From assembly GCA_016715985.1 (NCBI GenBank), contig JADJXD010000001.1:5460300-5524299 (forward strand): a stretch of DNA of 64,000 nt. The letters are read 5' to 3'. A program made the translations under genes and the position numbers. This DNA is from Saprospiraceae bacterium. Lineage in GTDB: Bacteria; Bacteroidota; Bacteroidia; Chitinophagales; Saprospiraceae. Below are positions 7,596 through 15,142 of the stretch, in pieces; position 1 is the first letter of the stretch, and every line of letters starts with the position of its first letter. The notes beneath the pieces were generated by a model. The model searched no databases and was not told the DNA's origin. It was given only the letters and a program-made list of their open reading frames with translations.

Positions 7596-8633
7596 TTAAC
7601 TGTCTCCATCATATTTCATATGTCCTTTAAATATTGACAATACTTTCGTTTTGTATTTTTTTGATGCTTGATAATCAATTCCCAAATCTACATGTAATTT
7701 TTCAAATGAATTACCTGAAATACTAATATTAAAATCAAATTTATCATCAAATTGAAACTTGCAGTTGTTTATACTTATTTCACAATCATTGTCTTTAAAG
7801 AGCCATCCAATTTCATTGAATAAGGTCGAAGACTTAGTCGTGTAGAATTGAAAACAATTTACTTCATGCATTTCGATACTTTCAATTAATGATAGAATTT
7901 CCCTTTCCGAGAAGTTTAGGTTATACTCAAAAATTTTAATTCCAAAATTTTGTTTTAGAATAATTGATAATTCTATAATTCCCTTAGCTTTTCGAGCCAA
8001 AGCATGAATTTTAGCGAATTTTACATTCAATCCACTAATTGAGTTTCTATTTTTTTCTAATTCCCGATTAATATGATTATTATCTGGTTCAAATGATATG
8101 CAACCTGTTTCAAAAATCCACTTATCTTGACTTCTTAAATGAGTATTTAAAGAATACAGTGTTTCAGCAAACTGAGATATTTCTACAGTTGATTCTAACC
8201 CAAATTCATTGTATTCATGTATTGAATTTAAGAAATTTGATAATTGTGATAGAACAATTTCCTTTTCCGCTTTAGGTAAATTCAAATATGCTTTAGTTTC
8301 TTTTAAATGCTTACTATAATTTAGTCTAAAATAAAATTCAGATTCTCCAATTTTATGTTGCATCCCAATAGAAAGAGAATTCAATGATTCATTATATTTA
8401 AGAATCTCTCTTTGTGCAGCTGCTGTATCTTCAGCTTTAAAAGTTAACCCACAAGATATGAAATTCCAATTTAATGAGTCTTTAATTTTTTGAATACTTT
8501 CTTTTTTCGAAGACCTTATTGAAATTTTTAATTCAGGCTCTAATATACATTTGAATATATCAGAAACAAACCCAAAAATAATTTCTGTGTTAACTTCTTC
8601 CTTAATGCTATAGTAACTTCTATCTATTCCCAT
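7596..8633 (-). CDS. Hypothetical cytoplasmic protein
   Basis: A 345-residue protein with no signal peptide or membrane segment. It begins MGIDRSYYSI. The sequence is rich in Glu, Lys, Ser and Asn with regular helix-like stretches (EKNRNSISGLNVKFAKIHALARKA as an example region) and a beta-rich C-terminal third. I do not recognise a family or catalytic motif. The gene is bordered at both ends by GTTAGTGGAT-type boxes in inverted orientation (7577 onward, and 8646-8656 as ATCCACTAAC), which would make it a discrete cassette. Confidence 0.75.
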   Translation of the reverse strand: MGIDRSYYSIKEEVNTEIIFGFVSDIFKCILEPELKISIRSSKKESIQKIKDSLNWNFISCGLTFKAEDTAAAQREILKYNESLNSLSIGMQHKIGESEFYFRLNYSKHLKETKAYLNLPKAEKEIVLSQLSNFLNSIHEYNEFGLESTVEISQFAETLYSLNTHLRSQDKWIFETGCISFEPDNNHINRELEKNRNSISGLNVKFAKIHALARKAKGIIELSIILKQNFGIKIFEYNLNFSEREILSLIESIEMHEVNCFQFYTTKSSTLFNEIGWLFKDNDCEISINNCKFQFDDKFDFNISISGNSFEKLHVDLGIDYQASKKYKTKVLSIFKGHMKYDGDS

Positions 8634-8656
8634 TTCTCTTCAATATATCCACTAAC

Positions 8657-8826
8657 AATTGTACTTACGCCATAAAACTTCGTAAGTATAAACAAATGTA
8701 CACACTGAATTTCAGATAAACAAGGCTTTAATATGAATTTCCAATCTGTGTCACTACTTTATTAGTATCCGGGTGGTCGTAGTTTCTGACATTATAAGGT
8801 CCGTTAAATGTAACTAAATCAATTTT
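8657..8826. repeat. Family-3 interspersed repeat, copy 1
   Basis: The repeat begins with the inverted pair TACTTACG...CGTAAGTA and continues with the conserved AAACAAATGTACACACTGA block. It recurs at 13536-13703 and 14449-14563 in the same orientation. On the minus strand this copy contains a frame ending in IGNSY that starts with DLVTFNGPYNVRN, which looks like the tail of a gene. It overlaps the last codons of the gene 8819-9493. Confidence 0.85.
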
Positions 8827-9493
8827 TTGTTCCGATGCTTTTAAGAAAAAGTGCTTCTGATTCCTTTTTTTCTTCTGAACTAATTGAATCACTATACACA
8901 AGTGATTCGTAAAGTTCTGAAAATCTTTTTTCTGTAAAATAATTTTTATATTCTTTTATATAATCTAAATGAGATCTGTATATTTTCAAATCCGGATATC
9001 TAATCCAAATCGTATAAAAAATGCTGTCATTAGCGTCAAAATATTTAAGTTTATGAAGATAATGAAGTATTTTATTATCACCTTGTTGACTATTATCAAA
9101 ATATATAAAAAACTCATCTCCCTTCTTTAATGTAATTATACAAGGGTTGTAAATGGGCGATTCAATGGTATAAGTATTATCAACTGCCCTAAACCCTAAT
9201 TTATCATCAAATCCGTAAAATCCCAATAGTACATTCCAATTATTACCTGAAAATAAGTATATATCATTTTTATTAACATTTTTAAAATTCCAAGTATTAA
9301 AATCATTATCGTGTAACTCATAGTTAAAAGGGTTGTAATCAGGACAATGTTCCTTCGTTTTTATTTCATTAATTTTCTTATTAAGTTCTTTTTGGGAAAT
9401 ATTGCTAACTGTAATTTCCAAAGCTTCATTGAAAGTTAGCTTTTCCCGACATGAAACAAAGATAAATAATAGAAGATAACATATAGGTCTCAT
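8819..9493 (-). CDS. Hypothetical lipoprotein, paralogue of 9888-10652
   Basis: A 224-residue protein. Signal peptide with a lipobox-like end (FIFVSC, Cys at about residue 15), so probably membrane anchored. No known domain. It shares with the next gene of the block the order of motifs NPCIITLKKGDEFFIYFD, then DSIFYTIWIRYPD, then a charged C-terminal helix (EYKNYFTEKRFSELYESL). This marks the two as diverged paralogues. The last codons overlap a family-3 repeat, so the original C-terminus may have been altered. Confidence 0.75.
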   Translation of the reverse strand: MRPICYLLLFIFVSCREKLTFNEALEITVSNISQKELNKKINEIKTKEHCPDYNPFNYELHDNDFNTWNFKNVNKNDIYLFSGNNWNVLLGFYGFDDKLGFRAVDNTYTIESPIYNPCIITLKKGDEFFIYFDNSQQGDNKILHYLHKLKYFDANDSIFYTIWIRYPDLKIYRSHLDYIKEYKNYFTEKRFSELYESLVYSDSISSEEKKESEALFLKSIGTKN

Positions 9494-9887
9494 ACTCTGA
9501 AGATTGATTAAAGATTAATAGACTTTCTTAAACAAATAATGCAGCGTTAAATACTCTGCCCTGCTGGCGCAAGTTTGCAACTTTTGCCTTAATCATACAA
9601 CTGCAATCCTTCATTTTACGAATTTGCAATGCAATATCAATTAATCATACACCCACAACTAAGTATAACCGTGCCTTCGTTTGTGTTATGACAAATTTTT
9701 TAATTTTGAATCCGGATAATTAAAGCCATCAGATATCTGATAATTCTATTTCTATCAAATACTATAATCTCATTGCCCTGAACACACTATACAAAGCTAA
9801 AGAAAATTAATCAATCTGCCAAGATTTATGGGACAGCCAAAGCAATACTACGAAGTCGGTTCAACCTACGCCGAACTGAGGTTAACT
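9494..9887. other. Intergenic stretch with repeat fragments
   Basis: No gene. Positions 9510-9540 resemble the leader upstream of 9888-10652 (TTAAACAAATAATG shared). A hairpin GGC-g-CAAGTT-TGC-AACTTtTGCC lies at 9566-9588, and a REP-like fragment CAACCTACGCCGAACTGAGG at 9861-9880. The rest is AT-rich and unrecognised. Confidence 0.5.
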
Positions 9888-10652
9888 TTATAATTCACAT
9901 TTTATCCAGTATTTTATTAGTGAATCCTGATAATTTTTTGTAATTGTATCCAGGTACTGTTCAGTAAAAAATTTAGTAAGTTCTTTTAATTTTTCATCTT
10001 CAATTTTATTCTCATATTCCTGAAAAAATAATGTTGGGTCTTTTAATAAGGTTTTTTCAGGAAACTTTATCCAATTATAATATATAGAGTCCTTTTCTTT
10101 TAAATATATAGTGTAACTGTAGATTACCTGAAGCGACATAAATTTACTTTTTTCATATCTTATTAAATCGGTTATATAATAGTATGACTCATTTGGCTTT
10201 AAAGTTACAAAACATGGTGAATAATATTGATTTATTTTGCTATATGTGTCATCCCATCCTTTAAGCTCAAAGTCATCATTAAAAAAAAAGCAGCTTGAAA
10301 TAAAGGAACCATTTTCATTATTTATTAGAATAAGATCACTTTCACTTAAATTTTTAAACCCTATTAATGAATAATCAGAAATATCACCTACTATATCTCC
10401 TTTATCAACATAGCAAATTCTGTCGCCCATGCCACAAGTGGCTATTAAAATAGGTTTTGATCTGAATCTACTGTTGAAGCATTTTTGTAAACTTTGATTA
10501 ACCTTATCTACTATTTCTGTATTTATATCTCCAATTCTACTAAATTCTATATCATGTTGAATTTTTCCTTTATTATTTTTCTCTTTTGCACAACCGTAAA
10601 TTAACAATACAAATAATAAATATTGTAAAATTAAAATTATTATTTTCATCAT
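9888..10652 (-). CDS. Hypothetical lipoprotein, paralogue of 8819-9493
   Basis: A 254-residue protein with a hydrophobic N-terminus ending in LLIYGC (Cys about residue 21), followed by a Lys/Asn-rich linker. Domain unknown. SPCFVTLKPNESYYYITD and DSIYYNWIKFPEKT line up with the paralogue at 8819-9493, and the C-terminal region is again charged and helical. The start at 10652 gives the expected lipoprotein signal. The upstream leader (CATTATTTGTTTAA on the coding strand) is shared with the paralogue, so the duplication may have included the control region. Confidence 0.75.
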   Translation of the reverse strand: MMKIIILILQYLLFVLLIYGCAKEKNNKGKIQHDIEFSRIGDINTEIVDKVNQSLQKCFNSRFRSKPILIATCGMGDRICYVDKGDIVGDISDYSLIGFKNLSESDLILINNENGSFISSCFFFNDDFELKGWDDTYSKINQYYSPCFVTLKPNESYYYITDLIRYEKSKFMSLQVIYSYTIYLKEKDSIYYNWIKFPEKTLLKDPTLFFQEYENKIEDEKLKELTKFFTEQYLDTITKNYQDSLIKYWIKCEL

Positions 10653-10688
10653 TCTTAGTAAACCTTTTTAAACAAATAATGAAGTAAC

Positions 10689-10850
10689 CCGATGGTCGCA
10701 GTTTGCAACTGCGATCCCATATTTTATGAATTTTTAATTCATCTTTTGTCCGATATTTAGGTAACTGGTCAAATATCCTTCAGTTTCTTAATATCCAAAG
10801 ATAATATCCCATCATTAAATTTCTTGTTTATCAAATAAAAAATTTCTCAA
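10689..10850. repeat. Family-1 interspersed repeat, copy 2 (left part)
   Basis: Hairpin CGCAGTT-TGC-AACTGCG at 10697-10713, then ATGAATTTTTAATTCAT and the conserved leader block. The TCGGTAG hairpin seen in other copies is missing here. Confidence 0.8.
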
Positions 10851-10899
10851 AATTTTAGTTATGTAGCAGACTTTGTTCAACATGACTACTATGGCTCTT

Positions 10900-10980
10900 T
10901 ATGTTTGAAGGTGTAAGTTACATTTCAGGCTTGAAACAGCCTGAAACTTGTGCAAGCAGATGCGTTAGTTAATCAATATT
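10900..10980. repeat. attC-like hairpin downstream of gene 10987-11535
   Basis: AAGTTacatTTCAGGC pairs with GCCTGAAACTT around a TTGAAACA loop, with four extra bases on one side. GTTAGTT lies next to the stop codon of the neighbouring gene. A related hairpin occurs at 46803-46862 and a weaker one at 48020-48095, so this is a second sequence family of putative gene-end sites. Confidence 0.4.
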
Positions 10981-10986
10981 TCGGCA

Positions 10987-11535
10987 CTAATTCTTAAATA
11001 CTACTTCAATATTACTTGCCATCTCTTTTGCCCATTCTATATCTTTTTTTAGATTGAATTCAGTTGAATTTTCTTCAATCACAAATTTAATTCCATACTT
11101 TTGGTGCAATTTTAGTACTTCTAACTCTTTCTTCCTTTCAATTTTTCCAGTTTTAGATATTTTTGTAAAATAACTTAAATAATATTGAATAAAATACTTA
11201 TCTGTAAAATCTGATAACAAACAAATTGATTTTTTTCCAACTTCTTCTTTAGTTTTTGACCCTAAATAAACTAAGTAGGCTGAGTCTTTTTCAACTTGAT
11301 TTATAAAATCATCTTGGTCAAAGTATATTAGGAGAAAGAAACTATCTGTTTTGTGAATGAATTCTCTTCCATCTTCTAATTCTAATTGATCGAATACTGC
11401 ATCAAAATCAGAAATGGAATACTTTGATGAAAGCATTGTAAATGATTCATTCTCAAATAGAATATTTTTCTTAAAATTCCCACACGATAATAAAACAATT
11501 GAAATAAATATAAAACTATTTAATATACCTTCCAT
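10987..11535 (-). CDS. Hypothetical lipoprotein
   Basis: I place the start at the ATG at 11535. It gives a clean lipoprotein signal (MEGILNSFIF, ending in VLLSC) and a protein of 182 residues. A longer frame from a GTG at 11562 would put polar residues ahead of it. The mature part is charged and mixed alpha/beta. Segments such as DQLELEDGREFIHKTD and FLLIYFDQDDF match no family that I know. Function unknown. It is a separate unit of the minus-strand array, with an attC-like hairpin after its stop and a family-1 repeat upstream. Confidence 0.7.
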   Translation of the reverse strand: MEGILNSFIFISIVLLSCGNFKKNILFENESFTMLSSKYSISDFDAVFDQLELEDGREFIHKTDSFFLLIYFDQDDFINQVEKDSAYLVYLGSKTKEEVGKKSICLLSDFTDKYFIQYYLSYFTKISKTGKIERKKELEVLKLHQKYGIKFVIEENSTEFNLKKDIEWAKEMASNIEVVFKN

Positions 11536-11579
11536 AATTGCTTGATTTGATCCTATAAACACCGAATCAGTCTATTGCC

Positions 11580-11775
11580 TGACAGGTTTAAATTCATCAT
11601 TTGTTTGATATTTTAGGGAGTTGTGCCAAAAACCATCAGTTTCTAAATATCCAAAGATAATATCCACCATTAAATATCTGGTAAATCGAATAAAAATTTT
11701 ATCAAGATTCTTTTCATCGGTAGTCCGTCTCAGAGCCGAACTACCGAATACGAGGCGATGGCTCTAAGACACATC
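11580..11775. repeat. Family-1 interspersed repeat, copy 3
   Basis: Contains the leader block and the hairpin TCGGTAG...CTACCGA at 11717-11747, identical in the core to copy 1. GGCTCTAAGACA follows and then a different structured segment. Confidence 0.85.
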
Positions 11776-11849
11776 CAAGGTTATGTTAAGGCTGACTGGT
11801 AGGGAAACTTATCGTCAAAGCCTCTGTTGATGCTTCGTGATTTTTATTA
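11776..11849. repeat. Possible gene-end hairpin after the PIN gene
   Basis: GGCTGAC pairs with GTCaaAGCC with two extra bases, flanked by GTTATGTTAA on one side and GTTGATG on the gene side. It is at the same relative place as the attC-like sites but has a different sequence and weaker pairing. Confidence 0.3.
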
Positions 11850-12266
11850 TTACAAATCATTTTTCAAAAAAAATTCAGCAATACTTATAATTTCAGTGTC
11901 TCCGTATTTCTTAACTTCAAGCAACTCTTTATCCCCTGTAATTAAATAGTCAGCTTTGCCATCAATTGCCAGGGAAAGTAAAAAATCATCTTTACTGTCA
12001 TTTAGAAATTTTATTTGTGAAGTAACATCAATAAATTCTGCAATTTCTTCAATTGTTTCTACAATAGCTTCAAGAACAGATTGGCCAAAATATTTCATCA
12101 ATTTTGGTCTGCCGGAAACTTCAATAAATTCGTCCAGTAGTTCTTGGCTGAAAATGATAGTGCAATGCTTTGAATTTAAGATTTTATCTAATTTGTTAAA
12201 GTTATTGCTTATCAAAAAACTTATCCACAGATTTGTATCAATAATAACTCTACTTTTTATGCTCAT
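11850..12266 (-). CDS. PIN-domain ribonuclease toxin
   Basis: A 138-residue single PIN domain of the type found in VapC-like toxin-antitoxin pairs. The acidic metal-binding residues are visible: D10 in IIDTNLW, E46 in LLDEFIEV, D93/D94 in SKDDFLLSLA and D112 in LITGDKELL. Such toxins are Mg-dependent RNases held inactive by the partner protein. The upstream small gene overlaps its start by 17 bp, the usual antitoxin-toxin arrangement with translational coupling. The pair sits in the repeat-spaced array, where toxin-antitoxin modules commonly help to keep arrays in place. Confidence 0.88.
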   Translation of the reverse strand: MSIKSRVIIDTNLWISFLISNNFNKLDKILNSKHCTIIFSQELLDEFIEVSGRPKLMKYFGQSVLEAIVETIEEIAEFIDVTSQIKFLNDSKDDFLLSLAIDGKADYLITGDKELLEVKKYGDTEIISIAEFFLKNDL

Positions 12267-12468
12267 TTCTTGCTGCCCTAACTAACTCAACTTCTTTAGT
12301 AATTTCTTCTAAACTTGGAACAGACTCAGCTTTAGATCTAAGTTTGGCAAGAAGTTTGGAAAAACCTGTTTCTGTTGGCTGATTGATCGAAATAAGTTCT
12401 AAGTCAGCTAAATCTTGAATAAGCCTTATTGCTTTTGGGTTTAATATTTCTATTTGTATGGTATTCAT
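12250..12468 (-). CDS. Antitoxin of the PIN-domain pair
   Basis: A 72-residue protein with MNTIQIEILNPKAIRLIQDLADLELI at the start, which resembles the N-terminus of small antitoxins found before PIN genes in Bacteroidota and Cyanobacteria. The C-terminal half is charged and helical (SLEEITKEVELVRAARN) and probably wraps around the toxin. It overlaps the toxin start by 17 bp. The N-terminus may bind DNA for autoregulation, but that is inferred from other pairs. Confidence 0.8.
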   Translation of the reverse strand: MNTIQIEILNPKAIRLIQDLADLELISINQPTETGFSKLLAKLRSKAESVPSLEEITKEVELVRAARNEHKK

Positions 12469-12739
12469 TATAGTGAATTAATATTTTATTAGAACCTGAT
12501 TTGGATTCAAAAAGTTCTATTTACTCCTTCAAAACCTTTAGTACGTTGGATGCCTAATAAGAATTAGGAATAATATATTCATGAATTTAACATCCTACGT
12601 ATTAATATCTCTGTTCTCCGACCGCAAAGATAAGGATTCCACATGGTTGTACACACAGATGTATGTTGTTTTGTCCTTCCAATATGTCCTGCTTTTTGTG
12701 TCATCGGTGTGAATATTCCAGGTACTGTGCATCATTCGT
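12469..12739. other. Intergenic stretch without a gene
   Basis: AT-rich sequence upstream of the PIN antitoxin. I see no convincing frame, hairpin or RNA here. Confidence 0.5.
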
Positions 12740-12890
12740 ATCCCACCATCAAATATCTTGTAAAATCAAATAAAAATTTTAAAAGATTTCCTTTTATCGG
12801 TAGCCCGTCTCAGAGCCGAACTACCGAATACGAGGCGATGGCTCTAAGACATCGTTTCTGTATCCAGCGGTTTTAACTTATCTTAGAAGT
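12740..12890. repeat. Family-1 interspersed repeat, copy 4
   Basis: Hairpin TCGGTAG...CTACCGA at 12797-12827 and the trailing GGCTCTAAGACATCG block, continuous with an attC-like segment. The 12776-12960 stretch is homologous to 6476-6659. Confidence 0.85.
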
Positions 12891-12891
12891 A

Positions 12892-12960
12892 CACCAACGT
12901 TTTAGCCGTACCCGACGGCCATCCCGATAGGGTGGTTGGCGTGGTCACGGCTTGTTATGT
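12892..12960. repeat. attC-like hairpin site downstream of gene 12966-13580
   Basis: Outer boxes CACCAAC (12892-12898) and GTTATGT (12954-12960). GCCGT (12905-12909) pairs with ACGGC (12947-12951), and an inner pairing is formed by GGCCATCCC and GGGTGGttGGC. It lies 6 bp from the stop codon of the next gene. Confidence 0.45.
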
Positions 12961-12965
12961 CCAGA

Positions 12966-13580
12966 CTATTTATTCATTTCAATAATATTTTTGTTCAATA
13001 TTAACCAGCATCCATCAAAAAGTGGTCTGTCCAGATCTTTATGTGTTTGAAGATTATCCTTACCTATTATGGCAAATTCAAATTTTTCTTCTGAGTAGAA
13101 AGATATGCTTCTTATTTTTATATCTTCAATAATTCTAAATTGGAGTTCAGGTTTTATTAATCTAATATTTTTATTACTTAGGCGTTCAAATTTTGAGTAC
13201 TTTATGGGTTCTTCAAAATATGTTGTTAGCTCGGTTATTGATTTTATATTTAGGCTATTAATTTCGACAACATACTCAGCATTCGAGTATTCTGACCTGA
13301 ATTCATAATATTTAAATGAATTTGTTTGAATTACTAGATTTTTGTAAATCTCCCAAATCGAATCATTACAATGCGAATAATCTTCTCCGTAATTGATTTC
13401 AACATTTTCTTCATATGATAACCATACATCCTTAATCCCTGATTCAATTATATCAAAAAGAAATTGGTTGAATTCTGACGATATTATATTCACTTTACTT
13501 ATTCTTTTATTGTATTCCCTGCTTGGACAACATTTGTACTTACGCCATAAAGCTTCGTAAGTATAAACAAATGTACACAC
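12966..13580 (-). CDS. Hypothetical protein with a repeat-derived N-terminus
   Basis: A 204-residue open frame. The first 20 residues (MCTFVYTYEALWRKYKCC) are encoded entirely by the family-3 repeat at 13536-13703, so the annotated start is probably not the original one. The native part begins near REYNKRISKVN. It contains Glu/Asn-rich mixed alpha/beta sequence with EFRSEYSNAEYVVEINS and SFYSEEKFEFAIIGKDNL, and I do not recognise it. Either the gene lost its true 5' end when the repeat arrived or it uses a start in the repeat. Probably a truncated or fused gene. Confidence 0.55.
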   Translation of the reverse strand: MCTFVYTYEALWRKYKCCPSREYNKRISKVNIISSEFNQFLFDIIESGIKDVWLSYEENVEINYGEDYSHCNDSIWEIYKNLVIQTNSFKYYEFRSEYSNAEYVVEINSLNIKSITELTTYFEEPIKYSKFERLSNKNIRLIKPELQFRIIEDIKIRSISFYSEEKFEFAIIGKDNLQTHKDLDRPLFDGCWLILNKNIIEMNK

Positions 13581-13703
13581 TGATTTTCAGATAAACAAGG
13601 CTTCAATATGAATTCTCAAACTGCGCCACTACTTTTTTATTATCACCATGGTCTCAGTTTCTGCCTTTTGTCAGGTCCGTTAAATGTAACTAAATCAATT
13701 TTC
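13536..13703. repeat. Family-3 interspersed repeat, copy 2
   Basis: About 85 percent like copy 1 by eye, including TACTTACG...CGTAAGTA and the AAACAAATGTACACACTGA block. On the minus strand it again encodes the start DLVTFNGP and the end VVAQFENSY, but in different frames, so any coding function is lost here. Confidence 0.85.
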
Positions 13704-13753
13704 AATTTAACGCTGAACCGCTCTTGCGTTTATAAACTGTGGTGGCGAGTGCT

Positions 13754-14089
13754 TCATTCTCTGAGTTTAATTATTTCGTCCTTTAATTTTGGCAACTCCC
13801 TTACAATTATTGTCCAAATTACCTCGTCAGATATGTTATCATATTCGTGAGCAATTCTGTTTCTTGTCCCAATAATTTGTATTGCGTTTTGAATTTCGAT
13901 TTTAGTGTTTTTATAATTCGTAATTCTGTTAACAGCTTCTCCAATAATTTCAATATTTCTCTCAACTGCTTTTTTTGTCTTGATGTCTTTTTGAAATTCA
14001 AAAAAATCTTGTTTTTCAGGCAAAAAGTCAACAATTTCTTCAATTGACCTCAAAATATCTTCAAGCCATGCATTTATTTTGTTATTCAT
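13754..14089 (-). CDS. hepT: HepT-type HEPN ribonuclease toxin
   Basis: A 111-residue DUF86/HEPN protein. The catalytic motif RNRIAHEY is at residues 76-83. R76 and H81 fit RX4H, and Y83 completes RX4HXY, the Tyr that MntA modifies in characterised pairs. HEPN toxins cut RNA as dimers. The gene overlaps the upstream nucleotidyltransferase gene by 8 bp. The length is normal for the family, and nothing suggests inactivation. Confidence 0.9.
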   Translation of the reverse strand: MNNKINAWLEDILRSIEEIVDFLPEKQDFFEFQKDIKTKKAVERNIEIIGEAVNRITNYKNTKIEIQNAIQIIGTRNRIAHEYDNISDEVIWTIIVRELPKLKDEIIKLRE

Positions 14090-14381
14090 AGATTACAACT
14101 TTAGACTCGTCAATTTCTTTTCTGAAAAAAGAGTTTTTTATACCTCGTTCTTCTATCAGGTCAATTTGTCGCATTAAAATTTGTTCCAATTTTTCTTTTA
14201 ATTGGAAGTATAAATCCGTATACTTAATCGGATCATTTTCGTCAAAATCAACCACGAAGTCAATGTCAGAATCTGAAGTAAAGTTGTCTGTCAATACAGA
14301 ACCAAAAACCGAAAAGTTCTTAACCCTGTATTCTTTGCAAAGTTGCTTAATTCGTTCTATGTTTTTTTTTGAAATTTTCAT
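14082..14381 (-). CDS. mntA: MntA-type minimal nucleotidyltransferase antitoxin
   Basis: A 99-residue protein with the nucleotidyltransferase signature GS-X10-DXD: G27 S28 and D39, D41 in FGSVLTDNFTSDSDIDF. QIDLI supplies a third acidic residue. In HepT/MntA pairs this enzyme adds AMP to the HEPN toxin and so silences it. The gene comes first and overlaps hepT by 8 bp, the normal order. A family-3 repeat lies 68 bp upstream of its start. Confidence 0.9.
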   Translation of the reverse strand: MKISKKNIERIKQLCKEYRVKNFSVFGSVLTDNFTSDSDIDFVVDFDENDPIKYTDLYFQLKEKLEQILMRQIDLIEERGIKNSFFRKEIDESKVVIYE

Positions 14382-14448
14382 ATCTGATAAATCTTAAACA
14401 CAAAGTTACATTTTTTTTCGTGAGTTCTATTTTAGCATTTGTCACAAC

Positions 14449-14563
14449 AATTATACTCACGCCATAAAGCTTCGTAAGTATAAACAAATGTACACACTGA
14501 TTTTCAGATAAACAAGGCTTCAATATGAATTTTCAAACTGCGCCACTACTTTTTATTATCAGT
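14449..14563. repeat. Family-3 interspersed repeat, copy 3 (short)
   Basis: Starts with the same hairpin and AAACAAATGTACACACTGA block and is nearly identical to copy 2 up to GCGCCACTACTTTTTATTATC, where it ends 10 bp before the stop codon of the upstream gene. The coding-like tail of copies 1 and 2 is absent. Confidence 0.85.
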
Positions 14564-14572
14564 CAAAATTTA

Positions 14573-15130
14573 TTATCTTCTGCATATCTCCGTATTTTCT
14601 AAAATTTCAAAATGCTTATTAATATCTATTTTCTTAAAATCATATTGGTGATAAAAAATAGTTTTGGTTAAAATATTAAAAGTATCAGAATAATAATTAG
14701 AACTAATGGTGATTCCTAAATATTTTTGTTCAAAGCATGCAGATATATAATTTTTTCCATTTATTTTTCTCACATTAATCAAGTAAATAGGTCTGTTTTC
14801 GTATTTATTATTCAGAATATTTTTGGCTGTCGATGTATCATAGGTCAAATTTGTAAAAGGTGACCAATCTATATCTGGTTTAGTAGAACCCCAAGTAATT
14901 TGATACCTTATATCTTGAATAGTATCGTGACCAGCAATTTCCGACTCACCGGTATAGTCAAATGTAGTAACTTCAATTAATTTTGATGTATCCAGCACTG
15001 TGTTAATATAAGTATTGCTTTTCGCAAAATAGTAATTACATTTCGATATTTTATACTTCTCTTTGCAACTATTTAGTGTAATAAAAAGAAGGGAAAAAAT
15101 AATTACTATTTTAATATCCATATCTTTCAT
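14573..15130 (-). CDS. Hypothetical lipoprotein
   Basis: A 185-residue protein whose signal peptide ends in ITLNSC (Cys about residue 22), followed by KEKYKISKCNYYFAKSN. The mature part has VTTFDYTGESEIAGHDT and a C-terminal region ending in EICRR, but no family that I know. It is the most upstream gene of the minus-strand array. Its start lies 12 bp from the end of the glycosylase gene, so it might be co-transcribed with the trehalase group. Confidence 0.75.
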   Translation of the reverse strand: MKDMDIKIVIIFSLLFITLNSCKEKYKISKCNYYFAKSNTYINTVLDTSKLIEVTTFDYTGESEIAGHDTIQDIRYQITWGSTKPDIDWSPFTNLTYDTSTAKNILNNKYENRPIYLINVRKINGKNYISACFEQKYLGITISSNYYSDTFNILTKTIFYHQYDFKKIDINKHFEILENTEICRR

Positions 15131-15142
15131 TATTTTGCCCTA

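Noticed and set aside
12643..12876. 77-codon plus-strand frame
   Set aside because: The second half is the family-1 hairpin repeat; the same residues appear at 46673-46858, another repeat copy.
13819..14043. 74-codon frame in hepT
   Set aside because: Overlaps hepT in another frame; Lys/Leu-rich shadow of the real gene.
5600..15130. CRISPR array as an explanation for the repeats
   Set aside because: Repeat units are long, unequally spaced by whole genes, and no cas gene is present.
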